Positions 25,453 to 38,876 of a DNA stretch of 64,000 bases are shown here, piece by piece. The notes beneath the pieces are model-generated. The model saw only the letters and a program-made list of their open reading frames with translations. It was not told the origin of the DNA and did no database searches. Source of the DNA: Bacillus alkalicellulosilyticus (lineage in GTDB: Bacteria; Bacillota; Bacilli; Bacillales; Bacillaceae_F); the NCBI RefSeq assembly GCF_002019795.1, contig NZ_KV917381.1, positions 133,008 to 197,007 of the forward strand. Direction: 5' to 3'. Within the stretch, counting starts at the first letter, position 1, and every line of letters starts with the position of its first letter. A program made the position numbers and the translations under genes.

Positions 25453-26475
25453 GTGTTTCAAGTAAAAGAATCGGATCTCACCATACAAAACAAATATAAA
25501 GAACTCCTAGCTTTCTATCTACAAAATCAAAATGAAGCAGGATTATACCAAGCTCAACAATATAGTAAGGTACTGTTGGATAATAAAACTTCACCTGAAG
25601 ACTTGGTAAGCCTGCATTATTCCGTACTAGAAGAAGTATTTCCTGATATCCCAGAGCAAGTGAAAAACTCTTTTGAGTTTTTGCTAGAGGTTATGATTGG
25701 GTATGGTCTTGCCTACCGCGAGCACCAGATTCTCCGTAATCGACAAAGAGAGTTAGAACTTCAAATTGATGTAGCGGCTAATATGCAGCAAACGTTATTG
25801 CCTAAGGAAATTCCAGTTCTAGATACTTTAGATATAGGGATTATTAGTATCCCAGCGAGTAAAATGAGCGGAGATTATTATTATTGTGTCAAGGATGACA
25901 ATGGATGCATTGGGCTAGCTATTGCAGATATTATTGGAAAAGGTGTACCCGCAGCTTTATGTATGTCTATGATTAAGTATGCGATTGATAGCTTGCCTGA
26001 ACAGAGAATGCAGCCAGGAGCGCTATTAGAAAATTTAAATCGAGTTGTTGCCAACAATGTAGATGAAAGCATGTTTATAACAATGATGTATGGCTCATAT
26101 GATTCAAGAAATCATGAATTTTATTATTCAGGAGCGGGTCATGAACCGGGCTTTTATTATCATTATGACAGCGATGAATTTGAAGAATTGTATGCCAAAG
26201 GTCTCGTTCTTGGTGTTTCTCGAAAAGCGACGTTTAGAGAATATAAAAGAGTGGTAAATAAAGGTGACTTCATGGTGTTGCTTTCAGATGGAGTTACAGA
26301 AACAAAAGTAGATGACCGTTTTCTTGAACGAGAAGAAATAACAACTATAATTAGACAATTTATTAATCTTCCTGCACAAGAAATGGTCGAAAACATATAC
26401 CGAGAGTTAGCGCAAATTCAAGGGTTTACATTAAAGGATGATTTTACCATAATGATTTTACGTAGAAAGGTTTAA
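25453..26475 (+). CDS. rsbU: RsbU, PP2C-type phosphatase (energy/environment branch)
   Basis: 340 aa from GTG 25453 with aaaggagg. The N-terminal RsbT-binding four-helix region (about 1-85) is followed by a short coiled linker (EHQILRNRQRELELQIDVAA). The SpoIIE/PP2C phosphatase domain has metal-site motifs KMSGDYYYCV, IADIIGKGVPA and LLSDGVTE. It dephosphorylates RsbV-P to free sigma-B. Its last codons overlap the sigma-B promoter for rsbV. Confidence 0.95.
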   Translation: MFQVKESDLTIQNKYKELLAFYLQNQNEAGLYQAQQYSKVLLDNKTSPEDLVSLHYSVLEEVFPDIPEQVKNSFEFLLEVMIGYGLAYREHQILRNRQRELELQIDVAANMQQTLLPKEIPVLDTLDIGIISIPASKMSGDYYYCVKDDNGCIGLAIADIIGKGVPAALCMSMIKYAIDSLPEQRMQPGALLENLNRVVANNVDESMFITMMYGSYDSRNHEFYYSGAGHEPGFYYHYDSDEFEELYAKGLVLGVSRKATFREYKRVVNKGDFMVLLSDGVTETKVDDRFLEREEITTIIRQFINLPAQEMVENIYRELAQIQGFTLKDDFTIMILRRKV

Positions 26476-26495
26476 TTTTGGACGAACGGTGGTAT
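26470..26495 (+). promoter_or_regulatory. Sigma-B-dependent promoter for rsbV-rsbW-sigB-rsbX
   Basis: GTTTAA (26470-26475), 14-bp spacer, TGGTAT (26490-26495), close to the SigB consensus GTTTaa-N12-15-GGGTAT. Placed as in B. subtilis, between rsbU and rsbV, giving autocatalytic induction. Confidence 0.85.
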
Positions 26496-26529
26496 GTAAA
26501 ATATATATGGAAAGTAGGGGGGCTCTTTC

Positions 26530-26859
26530 GTGAATTTAGAAATTAACCAGGCGACGACTGACGAAAAAGTAATAGTTATGTTATCTGGAGAAGTTGATGC
26601 ATATACTGCGCCAAAACTTAGAGAAGTGTTGATTCCGTTAACAGAGCAAAGCGGTAATCAAGTTGTTATAAATTTAGCGAATGTTTCTTATATAGATAGT
26701 ACAGGACTAGGAATATTTATCGGAGCTTTAAAGTCCTCGCATACTCATCAAAGCAAAATAAGCCTTCAAGGATTAACAAGTCGTGTTGAAAGGTTGTTTA
26801 GAATCACGGGATTAGACGAAGTGATTGACATCGAAGATAAAAGGGAGGAAGCAAAATGA
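26530..26859 (+). CDS. rsbV: RsbV, anti-anti-sigma factor
   Basis: 109 aa STAS protein from GTG 26530. The phospho-serine motif NVSYIDSTGLGIFIGAL is intact. Dephosphorylated RsbV binds RsbW and releases sigma-B. Its stop overlaps the rsbW start by four bases. Confidence 0.96.
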   Translation: MNLEINQATTDEKVIVMLSGEVDAYTAPKLREVLIPLTEQSGNQVVINLANVSYIDSTGLGIFIGALKSSHTHQSKISLQGLTSRVERLFRITGLDEVIDIEDKREEAK

Positions 26860-27338
26860 TAGACCGAGCTGACCTCATAGAAATGAAAGTGCCTGCAAAA
26901 CCAGAATACGTAGGTGTTATTCGGTTAACTGTTTCAGGAATAGCAAATCGAATTGGCTACTCTTACGATGAAATTGAGGATATTAAGATTGCCGTTGCTG
27001 AAGCGTGTACCAATGTAGTCGATCATGCTTATGAAGAAGAAGGGCTAATACGAGTTTCATTTCACGTGTATGAGGACCGATTGGAAGTTGTCGTGGCAGA
27101 CCAGGGACAAAGTTTTGATGTTGAAGAAATCCGTTCAACAATGGGACCTGTCAGTGCTGATGCTAAAGTAACAGAATTAAAAGAAGGGGGGCTTGGCCTC
27201 TTTCTGATAAGTACGTTAATGGATAAAGTGGAGATAAGCGAAGAACAAGGAGTAATCTTAATTATGACGAAGTTTCTTCAAAGAGATGGGGTGGAACGAT
27301 ATGTCGACGAAACCTCAGCAACAACACAAGAGCGATGA
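26856..27338 (+). CDS. rsbW: RsbW, anti-sigma-B factor and kinase
   Basis: 160 aa GHKL kinase. N-box IAVAEACTNVVDHAY, G1 VVADQGQSFD and G2 EGGLGLFLISTLMDKVE. It binds sigma-B or phosphorylates RsbV according to the ATP state. Its 3' end overlaps sigB by 38 bp. Confidence 0.96.
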   Translation: MIDRADLIEMKVPAKPEYVGVIRLTVSGIANRIGYSYDEIEDIKIAVAEACTNVVDHAYEEEGLIRVSFHVYEDRLEVVVADQGQSFDVEEIRSTMGPVSADAKVTELKEGGLGLFLISTLMDKVEISEEQGVILIMTKFLQRDGVERYVDETSATTQER

Positions 27339-28086
27339 TGAAATATTTGAATGGATTCTTGAGTATCAAACAAATAAAAATGAAGAAGTCCAAACAAAAC
27401 TGGTCACGCATTATGACGCCCTAGTCCGGTCATTATCTAAGAAATTCGCGAAGGGTAAAGACCATGAGGATGATTTGTATCAAGTCGGTATGGTAGGGTT
27501 GTTAGCTGCGTTAAATCGATTTGACTCTGATGTTGGTAGGAGTTTTGAGTCGTTTGCAGTGCCTACGATTATTGGTGAAATAAAAAGGTTTATTAGGGAT
27601 AAAACGTGGAGTGTTCACGTGCCAAGAAGAATTAAAGAATTAGGGCCAAAAATTCGTAAAGCAGTGGAACAACTAACAACAGACCACCAACGTTCACCAA
27701 AAGTAGAAGAGATTGCTGAGTACTTGCAAGTTTCCATGGAGGAAGTTCTTGAAGCTATGGAAATGGGTCAAAGCTACCAAGCGTTATCTGTCGATCGTTC
27801 ATTAGAGGCAGACCAAGAAGGTGGAGAGGTAACGTTATTGGATCTAGTTGGAGCAAACGAAGAAGGATTTGAACGAACCGACCAACAAATCTTAATTGAA
27901 AAAGCATTCTCTGTTTTAAATGAAAGGGAAAGACAAATATTACTGTACACGTACTATGATAATTTAAGTCAAAAAGAAACAGGCGATAAATTAGGGATAT
28001 CTCAAATGCATGTGTCAAGGCTACAAAGAAGAGCACTCGAGAAACTCAGACAATCGATACGAATCGAACCTTCGGAGTGTTTGTAA
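27301..28086 (+). CDS. sigB: RNA polymerase sigma factor SigB (general stress)
   Basis: 261 aa from ATG 27301, preceded by ggggtgg. Region 2 DDLYQVGMVGLLAALNRFD and SFESFAVPTIIGEIKRFIRDK, region 3 ELGPKIRKAVEQL, and region 4 LNERERQILLYTYYDNLSQKETG with SQMHVSRLQRRALEKLR are clear. It directs the general stress regulon. Gene order rsbRSTUVW-sigB-rsbX is complete. Confidence 0.97.
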   Translation: MSTKPQQQHKSDDEIFEWILEYQTNKNEEVQTKLVTHYDALVRSLSKKFAKGKDHEDDLYQVGMVGLLAALNRFDSDVGRSFESFAVPTIIGEIKRFIRDKTWSVHVPRRIKELGPKIRKAVEQLTTDHQRSPKVEEIAEYLQVSMEEVLEAMEMGQSYQALSVDRSLEADQEGGEVTLLDLVGANEEGFERTDQQILIEKAFSVLNERERQILLYTYYDNLSQKETGDKLGISQMHVSRLQRRALEKLRQSIRIEPSECL

Positions 28087-28688
28087 TGGTTGAGTTTACA
28101 AAGTTTGATTCTGTAAAAGTAGCGATATATCAAAAAGCAAAGCAAGGTAATGACCTTTGCGGAGATTCCTATGTTATTATTGAAACGGACCGTTATTTTT
28201 TATGTGCTATAGCAGATGGTTTAGGTAGTGGAGAAGGTGCCCATTGCGCGTCAGTTGAAGCAATTACCATTATAAAGGAAAATCATGATGCTCCTGTCGA
28301 AGTATTAATGAGCAAATGTAATGAAGCTCAACTGTCTAGGCGTGGAATTGTAATGACAATTGTTAAAATTGATTATGAACAACAGAGAATTCATTATAGT
28401 AATGTAGGGAACATAGGGTTCGTTTTCTATTTGCCAAGTGGTAAAGTGGTTAGACCGATACCACAGAGAGGTTTTTTATCTGGCAGAAAGGTCATGATAA
28501 AAGAAGAAAGTTTCCCATATGAGTCAGGAAGCACTTTTATTTTGTATTCTGATGGACTTCATTCATCGAATATTAAGCCACTAAACCTAACCACTCTTCA
28601 TTCTCCGGATGATGCTACAGAATTTATTAGAAAAAACATAAAAAATAAAGAAGATGACTTAACGGTTTTAATTGCGCAAATTAGATAA
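28086..28688 (+). CDS. rsbX: RsbX, PP2C phosphatase (stressosome reset)
   Basis: 200 aa. ATG 28086 shares its A with the last base of the sigB TAA and has ggagtg six bases upstream; a GTG three codons earlier is less likely. PP2C motifs CGDSYVIIETDRYFLCAIADGLGSGEGAH and LYSDGLHSS are present. It removes phosphate from RsbS/RsbR, which returns the stressosome to its resting state. Confidence 0.93.
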   Translation: MVEFTKFDSVKVAIYQKAKQGNDLCGDSYVIIETDRYFLCAIADGLGSGEGAHCASVEAITIIKENHDAPVEVLMSKCNEAQLSRRGIVMTIVKIDYEQQRIHYSNVGNIGFVFYLPSGKVVRPIPQRGFLSGRKVMIKEESFPYESGSTFILYSDGLHSSNIKPLNLTTLHSPDDATEFIRKNIKNKEDDLTVLIAQIR

Positions 28689-28692
28689 ACGT

Positions 28693-28736
28693 AAAGAGCG
28701 TGTGACGGCAAATCGCCCTCCATACGCTCTTTTATT
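28693..28736 (+). terminator. Terminator of the sigB operon
   Basis: aaagagcgt.../...acgctcttt hairpin followed by tattat. Confidence 0.85.
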
Positions 28737-28793
28737 ATGGCAGATAAATAGCTATAATGGTGGAAGTAGTTCGATAGGAAAAGGAGAGGGAAC

Positions 28794-30980
28794 ATGACGA
28801 CAATAATCAAAGATGATTCGGTAGTCCAACAAATTTCAAATGAATTGTCACTTTCGGTAAAGACAATTAACAGTGTGATACAGTTAGTGGAAGAAGGCAA
28901 TACGGTTCCATTTATTGCGAGGTATCGAAAAGAATTCACAGGTGGCATTGATGAGGTTCAAATACGAACGATTATTGAAAAATGGCAATATGCTCTCAAC
29001 TTAAAAAGTCGAAAAGAAGAAGTGATTCGATTAATTGATGAACAAGGAAAGTTAACAGATGAGTTAAAGTTTTCGATTGAAAAATCAACTAAGCTTCAAG
29101 AAGTAGAGGATTTATATCGTCCTTATAAACAGAAAAGAAGAACTAAGGCAACAGTAGCAAAAGAAAAAGGATTAGAACCACTTGCAAGCTGGTTATTCTC
29201 GCTTCCTAAAGAAGGGGACGTTGAAAAAGAAGCGCAAACATATTTGTCTGAGGAGAAGGAAGTTCATACAGTGGAAGAAGCTCTTCAAGGCGCTAAAGAT
29301 ATTATTGCGGAATGGGTATCAGATGATGCAACTATGCGAAAAGAAATACGGGAAATGACAAAACGTGATGGCAAAATTTCTACAAAAGTAAAAAAACAAG
29401 AAGAAGATGAAAAAGGCATATTTGAGATGTACTATGATTACGAAGAGCCACTAAAACGAATTGTCCCTCACCGAATTCTTGCCATGAACCGTGGAGAAAA
29501 AGAGGATATTATAAGAGTGTCACTCTCTTTTCCGGTCGACCGTATTATTACGCTGCTTCAACGAAGTTTTATGAAGCGTCATAGTTCGCCAGCTGCAATC
29601 TATGTCCAAGAGGCTATTGAAGATGGATATAAGCGTTTAATAGAGCCTTCAATCGAGCGAGAAATACGTAATGAGTTATCTGCAAAGGCAGAAGAGCAAG
29701 CGATACATATTTTTTCGGAGAACTTAAAAAACTTATTACTTCAACCACCGATTAAAGGACAAGTTGTATTAGGGCTTGACCCGGCATATCGTACAGGATG
29801 TAAGTTAGCGATTGTAGATGATACAGGAAAAGTGCAAGATATTCGTGTCATTTATCCAACGCCACCTCGAAACGAAGTCGAAAAAAGTAAACAAGTGGTC
29901 ACGGAGTTAATTAAGAAATTTGGTGTTACCGTCGTAGCTATTGGAAATGGTACGGCCTCAAGAGAATCTGAACAGTTTGTAGCTGATCTGATACAAGAGA
30001 ATAACTTGCCGTGTTCTTACCTTATCGTAAATGAAGCTGGAGCCAGTGTATACTCTGCTTCTGATTTAGGAAGAGAAGAATTTCCTGAGTTGCAAGTCGA
30101 AGAAAGAAGTGCGGTTTCAATAGCCCGAAGATTACAAGATCCACTAGCAGAGCTTGTAAAAATAGATCCTAAATCAGTTGGAGTTGGCCAATATCAACAT
30201 GACGTATCACAAAAACATTTAGCAGAATCTCTTACTTTTGTCGTTGAGACGGTCGTAAACCGAGTAGGGGTCAATGTAAACACAGCTTCTCCTTCTTTGC
30301 TTCAATATGTAGCGGGCTTATCAAAGTCTGTAGCTAATAATATTATCAAAAAAAGAGACGAAGAAGGGAAATTCTCCGACCGTAGTCAACTGAAAAAAAT
30401 ACCGAGACTAGGTGCTAAAACATTTGAGCAATGTATCGGATTTTTACGAATTCAGGATGGTAAAAACCCGTTAGATCGCACGGGGATTCATCCAGAAAGT
30501 TATAATGAAACAAAGCGTCTCCTCGAAAAAGTAGGTGCGAAATTATCTGATATTGGTAGTGAACAATTACAAGAACAGTTAACTCAACTATCTGTTCACG
30601 AGTTGGCCTCTGACTTAGAGATTGGTGTACCGACCTTACAGGATATAATAGATGCGTTAATTCGACCTGGTCGTGACCCAAGGGATGATGTGCCTAAACC
30701 ACTCTTAAAAAAAGGAGTGCTGAAACTAGAAGATTTAAGTGCAGGTATGGAATTACAAGGGACTGTAAGAAATGTTGTTGATTTTGGTGCGTTTGTCGAT
30801 ATCGGTGTTAAACAAGATGGGCTTGTTCATATCTCGAAGCTAACGAATCGATTTGTGAAAAATCCGTTAGATGTTGTTGCTGTAGGAGATGTAGTAACAG
30901 TTTGGGTCGACAGCATAGACCAGAAAAAACAACGTGTCGCTCTGACAATGATTAAACCAGAACAGCAAAATAGAGAATAA
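28794..30980 (+). CDS. tex: Tex family RNA-binding transcription accessory protein (YdcI)
   Basis: 728 aa. N-terminal Tex segment (NTVPFIARYRKEFTGGIDEV), YqgF/RuvX-like RNase-H fold (VVLGLDPAYRTGCKLAIVDD, about 323-420), helix-hairpin-helix repeats (NVNTASPSLLQYVAGLSKSVANNI and RLGAKTFEQCIGFLRI) and a C-terminal S1 domain (LQGTVRNVVDFGAFVDIGVKQDGLVHISKL, about 650-720). The domain set is complete. It probably binds RNA at transcribing polymerase, as known for Tex/Spt6. Follows rsbX as in B. subtilis. Confidence 0.95.
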   Translation: MTTIIKDDSVVQQISNELSLSVKTINSVIQLVEEGNTVPFIARYRKEFTGGIDEVQIRTIIEKWQYALNLKSRKEEVIRLIDEQGKLTDELKFSIEKSTKLQEVEDLYRPYKQKRRTKATVAKEKGLEPLASWLFSLPKEGDVEKEAQTYLSEEKEVHTVEEALQGAKDIIAEWVSDDATMRKEIREMTKRDGKISTKVKKQEEDEKGIFEMYYDYEEPLKRIVPHRILAMNRGEKEDIIRVSLSFPVDRIITLLQRSFMKRHSSPAAIYVQEAIEDGYKRLIEPSIEREIRNELSAKAEEQAIHIFSENLKNLLLQPPIKGQVVLGLDPAYRTGCKLAIVDDTGKVQDIRVIYPTPPRNEVEKSKQVVTELIKKFGVTVVAIGNGTASRESEQFVADLIQENNLPCSYLIVNEAGASVYSASDLGREEFPELQVEERSAVSIARRLQDPLAELVKIDPKSVGVGQYQHDVSQKHLAESLTFVVETVVNRVGVNVNTASPSLLQYVAGLSKSVANNIIKKRDEEGKFSDRSQLKKIPRLGAKTFEQCIGFLRIQDGKNPLDRTGIHPESYNETKRLLEKVGAKLSDIGSEQLQEQLTQLSVHELASDLEIGVPTLQDIIDALIRPGRDPRDDVPKPLLKKGVLKLEDLSAGMELQGTVRNVVDFGAFVDIGVKQDGLVHISKLTNRFVKNPLDVVAVGDVVTVWVDSIDQKKQRVALTMIKPEQQNRE

Positions 30981-30983
30981 ACG

Positions 30984-31020
30984 AGAAAACCTGCGAAATC
31001 ATTCTTCGCAGGTTTTCTTA
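30984..31020. terminator. Terminator after tex, overlapping the end of cmpA
   Basis: gaaaacctgcgaa.../...ttcgcaggttttc stem, T-rich on both strands. The convergent small gene ends inside it. Confidence 0.88.
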
Positions 31021-31139
31021 TAATCTGAAGGGTCTTGTGTTCTTCTGTAATAGAACCAACACTGATTTAAAAGTAAGACTTGTTTATGATCCTTCTTATG
31101 GTAGGCTTGTTTTAGTTGTTTTTGTAGCCAGTAAGGCAT
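30999..31139 (-). CDS. cmpA: Cortex morphogenetic protein CmpA
   Basis: 46 aa on the minus strand, ATG at 31139 with aaggag 11 bases upstream. The product MPYWLQKQLKQAYHKKDHKQ followed by VLLLNQCWFYYRRTQD has the pattern I recall for CmpA: MP-W-L-KQ, basic middle, LLNQCWFYY. In B. subtilis CmpA delays spore cortex assembly until coat assembly is on track and is degraded through ClpXP. It lies between tex and the SprT gene, where cmpA is expected. The last ten residues fall in the shared terminator. Confidence 0.85.
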   Translation of the reverse strand: MPYWLQKQLKQAYHKKDHKQVLLLNQCWFYYRRTQDPSDYKKTCEE

Positions 31140-31251
31140 GGGGTACCCATCTCCTTAATGTGTGTGTTACTATCCTATTATATGAGTGTAGGATTGTCTA
31201 TGTTGAGTGTTTTTTCATTTTTAGTAAACTTAAAACAACGAGGTACAAATA

Positions 31252-31707
31252 ATGAACCAACAACAATTACAACAATTAGTGGAATCCCTATCAATGACCT
31301 ATTTCAATCGTCCGTTTGTCCATGAAGCCCGGTTCAACAAACGTCTGCGTACAACAGGTGGTCGTTATCTCTTGCAATCGCACGATATAGAGATTAACCC
31401 ACTGCAATATGAAGTGCATGGGGAAGATGAATTAATCGGTATTATTAAACATGAGCTTTGTCATTATCATCTCCATATTCAAAAGAGAGGATATAAACAC
31501 CAAGACCAGGATTTTAAGCAGCTATTGCAAAAGGTTGGAGGGAGTCGCTACTGTCAAATGCTGCCCAACGTTAAAAATAAAAGCAGTATTGTCCATACGT
31601 ATCGCTGCATGAGTTGTGATTTATTATACCGACGAAAACGGAAAGTAGATACGAAAAAGTATGTATGCGGAAAGTGTAATGGAAAATTAATGAAAGTTAC
31701 AGATTGA
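31252..31707 (+). CDS. SprT-family protein (YdcK)
   Basis: 151 aa. The zinc-metallopeptidase-like motif [13 protein letters not shown] (HExxH, about residues 66-73) and a C-terminal zinc ribbon ([26 protein letters not shown], CxxC-x16-CxxC) define the SprT family. ATG 31252 has no strong Shine-Dalgarno. Function in Bacillus unknown; other SprT/Spartan proteins cut DNA-protein crosslinks. Confidence 0.92.
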   Translation: MNQQQLQQLVESLSMTYFNRPFVHEARFNKRLRTTGGRYLLQSHDIEINPLQYEVHGEDELIGIIKHELCHYHLHIQKRGYKHQDQDFKQLLQKVGGSRYCQMLPNVKNKSSIVHTYRCMSCDLLYRRKRKVDTKKYVCGKCNGKLMKVTD

Positions 31708-31795
31708 CTTGATCTCTATTTTCTCCTGTGTTATATTATAGAAGTCGCTTTTGAGACATACACTCATTACGCTTACGAAAAAAATTAAAAAGTGG

Positions 31796-31824
31796 TTGAC
31801 TTTTCAATATGATTTTTGTAAAAT
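31796..31824 (+). promoter_or_regulatory. Promoter of the tRNA cluster
   Basis: TTGACT (31796-31801), 17-bp spacer, TAAAAT (31819-31824), 22 bp before tRNA-Asn. A further TTGATC-17-TATATT candidate lies at 31709-31737. Confidence 0.75.
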
Positions 31825-31846
31825 CATATAAGTCGAAACAAGTTAT

Positions 31847-31922
31847 TCCACAGTAGCTCAGTTGGTAGAGCAATCGGCTGTTAACCGATCGGTCGCAGGT
31901 TCGAGTCCTGCCTGTGGAGCCA
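31847..31922 (+). tRNA. tRNA-Asn (GTT)
   Basis: Complete cloverleaf; acceptor tccacag/ctgtgga; anticodon loop ctGTTaa; CCA encoded. First of eleven tRNA genes. Confidence 0.97.
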
Positions 31923-31926
31923 AACT

Positions 31927-32017
31927 GGAGAAGTACTCAAGTGGCTGAAGAGGTGCCCCTGCTAAGGGTATAGGTCGTGTAAGCGGCGCGAGGGTTCAAA
32001 TCCCTCCTTCTCCGCCA
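31927..32017 (+). tRNA. tRNA-Ser (GCT)
   Basis: Class II tRNA with a long variable arm; acceptor ggagaag/cttctcc; anticodon GCT; CCA encoded. Confidence 0.96.
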
Positions 32018-32037
32018 GTTCTTACTTAATAATATGT

Positions 32038-32112
32038 GGCCCGTTGGTCAAGCGGTTAAGACACCGCCCTTTCACGGCGGTAACACGGGTTCGAATCCCG
32101 TACGGGTCACCA
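32038..32112 (+). tRNA. tRNA-Glu (TTC)
   Basis: Acceptor ggcccgt/acgggtc (one G-T pair); anticodon loop ctTTCac; CCA encoded. Confidence 0.96.
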
Positions 32113-32147
32113 ATATATTTTCCGAAACAAAAACTTCATAATACTAC

Positions 32148-32223
32148 GGAGGATTAGCTCAGCTGGGAGAGCACCTGCCTTACAAGCAGGGGGTCGGCGG
32201 TTCGATCCCGTCATCCTCCACCA
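32148..32223 (+). tRNA. tRNA-Val (TAC)
   Basis: Acceptor ggaggat/atcctcc; anticodon TAC; CCA encoded. Confidence 0.96.
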
Positions 32224-32238
32224 TTATTACAGAAATGT

Positions 32239-32314
32239 GGTCCCGTGGTGTAGCGGTTAACATGCCTGCCTGTCACGCAGGAGATCGCCGGTTCGATCCC
32301 GGTCGGGACCGCCA
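32239..32314 (+). tRNA. tRNA-Asp (GTC)
   Basis: Acceptor ggtcccg/cgggacc; anticodon GTC; CCA encoded. Confidence 0.97.
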
Positions 32315-32332
32315 TTTTTTTGTCTTTATTTT

Positions 32333-32417
32333 GCGGGTGTGGCGGAATTGGCAGACGCGCTAGACTTAGGATCTAGTGTCTTATGACGTGGGGGTTCGAC
32401 TCCCTTCACCCGCACCA
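32333..32417 (+). tRNA. tRNA-Leu (TAG)
   Basis: Class II; acceptor gcgggtg/cacccgc; anticodon TAG; CCA encoded. Confidence 0.96.
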
Positions 32418-32477
32418 CTTTATTATTAGTCAGGTGCACATATTATATGTAATTGCATAAAGATAAATTGTGATAGT

Positions 32478-32563
32478 GCGGTCGTGGCGGAATGGCAGAC
32501 GCGCTAGCTTGAGGGGCTAGTGGGAGTACTCCCGTGGAGGTTCGAGTCCTCTCGACCGCACCA
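32478..32563 (+). tRNA. tRNA-Leu (GAG)
   Basis: Class II; acceptor gcggtcg/cgaccgc; anticodon loop ttGAGgg; CCA encoded. The anticodon arm ctagcttgaggggctag resembles the attachment site of ICEBs1-type elements in B. subtilis trnS-leu2, but the gene is intact here. Confidence 0.96.
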
Positions 32564-32694
32564 TGTTTACTTCATGAGTTTGCGCCATTGCGAAACATGC
32601 GACGAGGAAGCTAACGTCGAAGCAATTGTATAAGACGCAGGAGCACTTACTTCATGAGTTTGCGCATCACAAAGGCTAAAAACAAACAATTCTT
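32564..32694. repeat. Odd spacer with a 19-bp direct repeat inside the tRNA cluster
   Basis: ttacttcatgagtttgcgc occurs at 32567-32585 and 32647-32665 (80-bp offset). At 131 bp this is by far the longest spacer between the clustered tRNA genes. No gene is seen. Confidence 0.7.
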
Positions 32695-32771
32695 GCGCCC
32701 GTAGCTCAATTGGATAGAGCGTTTGACTACGGATCAAAAGGTTAGGGGTTCGACTCCTCTCGGGCGCGCCA
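32695..32771 (+). tRNA. tRNA-Arg (ACG)
   Basis: Acceptor gcgcccg/cgggcgc; anticodon ACG; CCA encoded. Confidence 0.97.
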
Positions 32772-32790
32772 TTTTAATTCAATATACTGT

Positions 32791-32867
32791 CGGGAAGTGG
32801 CTCAGCTTGGTAGAGCACCTGGTTTGGGACCAGGGGGTCGCAGGTTCAAATCCTGTCTTCCCGACCA
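32791..32867 (+). tRNA. tRNA-Pro (TGG)
   Basis: Acceptor cgggaag/cttcccg; anticodon TGG; CCA encoded. Confidence 0.97.
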
Positions 32868-32874
32868 TTTATTT

Positions 32875-32948
32875 GCGGGTGTAGTTTACTGGTAAAACCT
32901 CAGCCTTCCAAGCTGATGTAGTGGGTTCGATTCCCATCACCCGCTCCA
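32875..32948 (+). tRNA. tRNA-Gly (TCC)
   Basis: Acceptor gcgggtg/cacccgc; anticodon TCC; CCA encoded. Confidence 0.96.
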
Positions 32949-32957
32949 ATTATTTAG

Positions 32958-33034
<77 letters not shown>

Positions 33035-33046
33035 TAAAATAAAATG

Positions 33047-33075
33047 TTGACATGTTATTTTATGTGTGGTATAGT
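33047..33075 (+). promoter_or_regulatory. rRNA operon promoter
   Basis: TTGACA (33047-33052), exact 17-bp spacer, TATAGT (33070-33075), about 160 bp before 16S. The leader contains the usual ctttgaaaactgaacag segment. Confidence 0.88.
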
Positions 33076-33236
33076 TATAAAGTTGCTTCAAGGACAAGCT
33101 TTCTTGAAGACAACATAGCTCTTTGAAAACTGAACAGAACAAAGCCAAGCGAAAGAGATACATGATATCTCGTCAATTGCCAGTAATGGTAAACAAGTTG
33201 CGAAAGCAACACTTTTAAGAGCTTAATCAACTCACT

Positions 33237-38082
<4,846 letters not shown>

Positions 38083-38160
38083 TAAATAAGACGAAGATTG
38101 ACTACAATGCATACTATCTAGTTTTGAGAGATCACGTAAGTGATATTTCAATTACATAAG

Positions 38161-38276
<116 letters not shown>

Positions 38277-38281
38277 AGATA

Positions 38282-38314
38282 AAGTACACTTCAATCGAGG
38301 TGTGCTTTTTTTAT
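38282..38314 (+). terminator. rrn operon terminator
   Basis: agtacactt/aggtgtgct stem (with G-U pairs), followed by T7. Confidence 0.85.
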
Positions 38315-38350
38315 GTTCACTAGAGGTTAAACTAAGACAGATACTTAACA

Positions 38351-38730
38351 AAATAACGAAAAAAAATAACCGTTCCCATAACAGAGAGGAACGCAGAACG
38401 AGCGGTAATGGATGTAAGGGAACCATGCCCAATTTATAAAGAAAAGGAGTACTGTCGGTAATGGAAATCAATGAACCGTGCCCGAGGCCAATAGAAAAGT
38501 AACCCGATCGGTAACGGAAACGAGTAATCGTGCCCGAAGCGAAGGAAAAAGCAGCCCCACCGGTAACGAAAACGAGTAATCGTGCCCGAAACGAAGGAAA
38601 AAGCAGTTCCATCGGTAACGAAAACGAGTAATCGTGCCCGAAACGAAGGAAAAAGCAGTCCGAGCGGTAACGAAAACGAGTAATCGTGCCCTAAACCAAG
38701 GAAAAAGCAGCCCCACCGGTAACGGAAAGC
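38351..38730. repeat. Minisatellite: about seven 52-53-bp tandem units
   Basis: Unit starts at 38351, 38403, 38456, 38509, 38561, 38613, 38665 and a partial unit at 38717. The consensus begins cggtaacgaaaacgagtaat and continues with cgtgcccgaaacgaaggaaa. Central units (38509-38716) are nearly identical; outer ones have drifted. Because 52 is not a multiple of three, open frames across it are artefacts. It fills most of the 600-bp gap between the 5S gene and the next gene. Confidence 0.92.
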
Positions 38731-38876
38731 AAACCTAATATCAAAACCATAGAATAAAGTAGCACAATGACTAATGGGAATACTAATCCCATTTTTACTA
38801 TAGAAGTATAACAATTGATCATCCCTTTGGAAACAGATAGAATAGGGGTTGACTATAAACAAGGGTGGAACATAAT

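Noticed and set aside
31037-31252. 71-codon plus-strand open frame upstream of the SprT gene
   Set aside because: Antisense to cmpA, with no ribosome site and an implausible composition.
38351-38730. CRISPR array
   Set aside because: Units are contiguous 52-bp repeats without unique spacers, and there are no cas genes.
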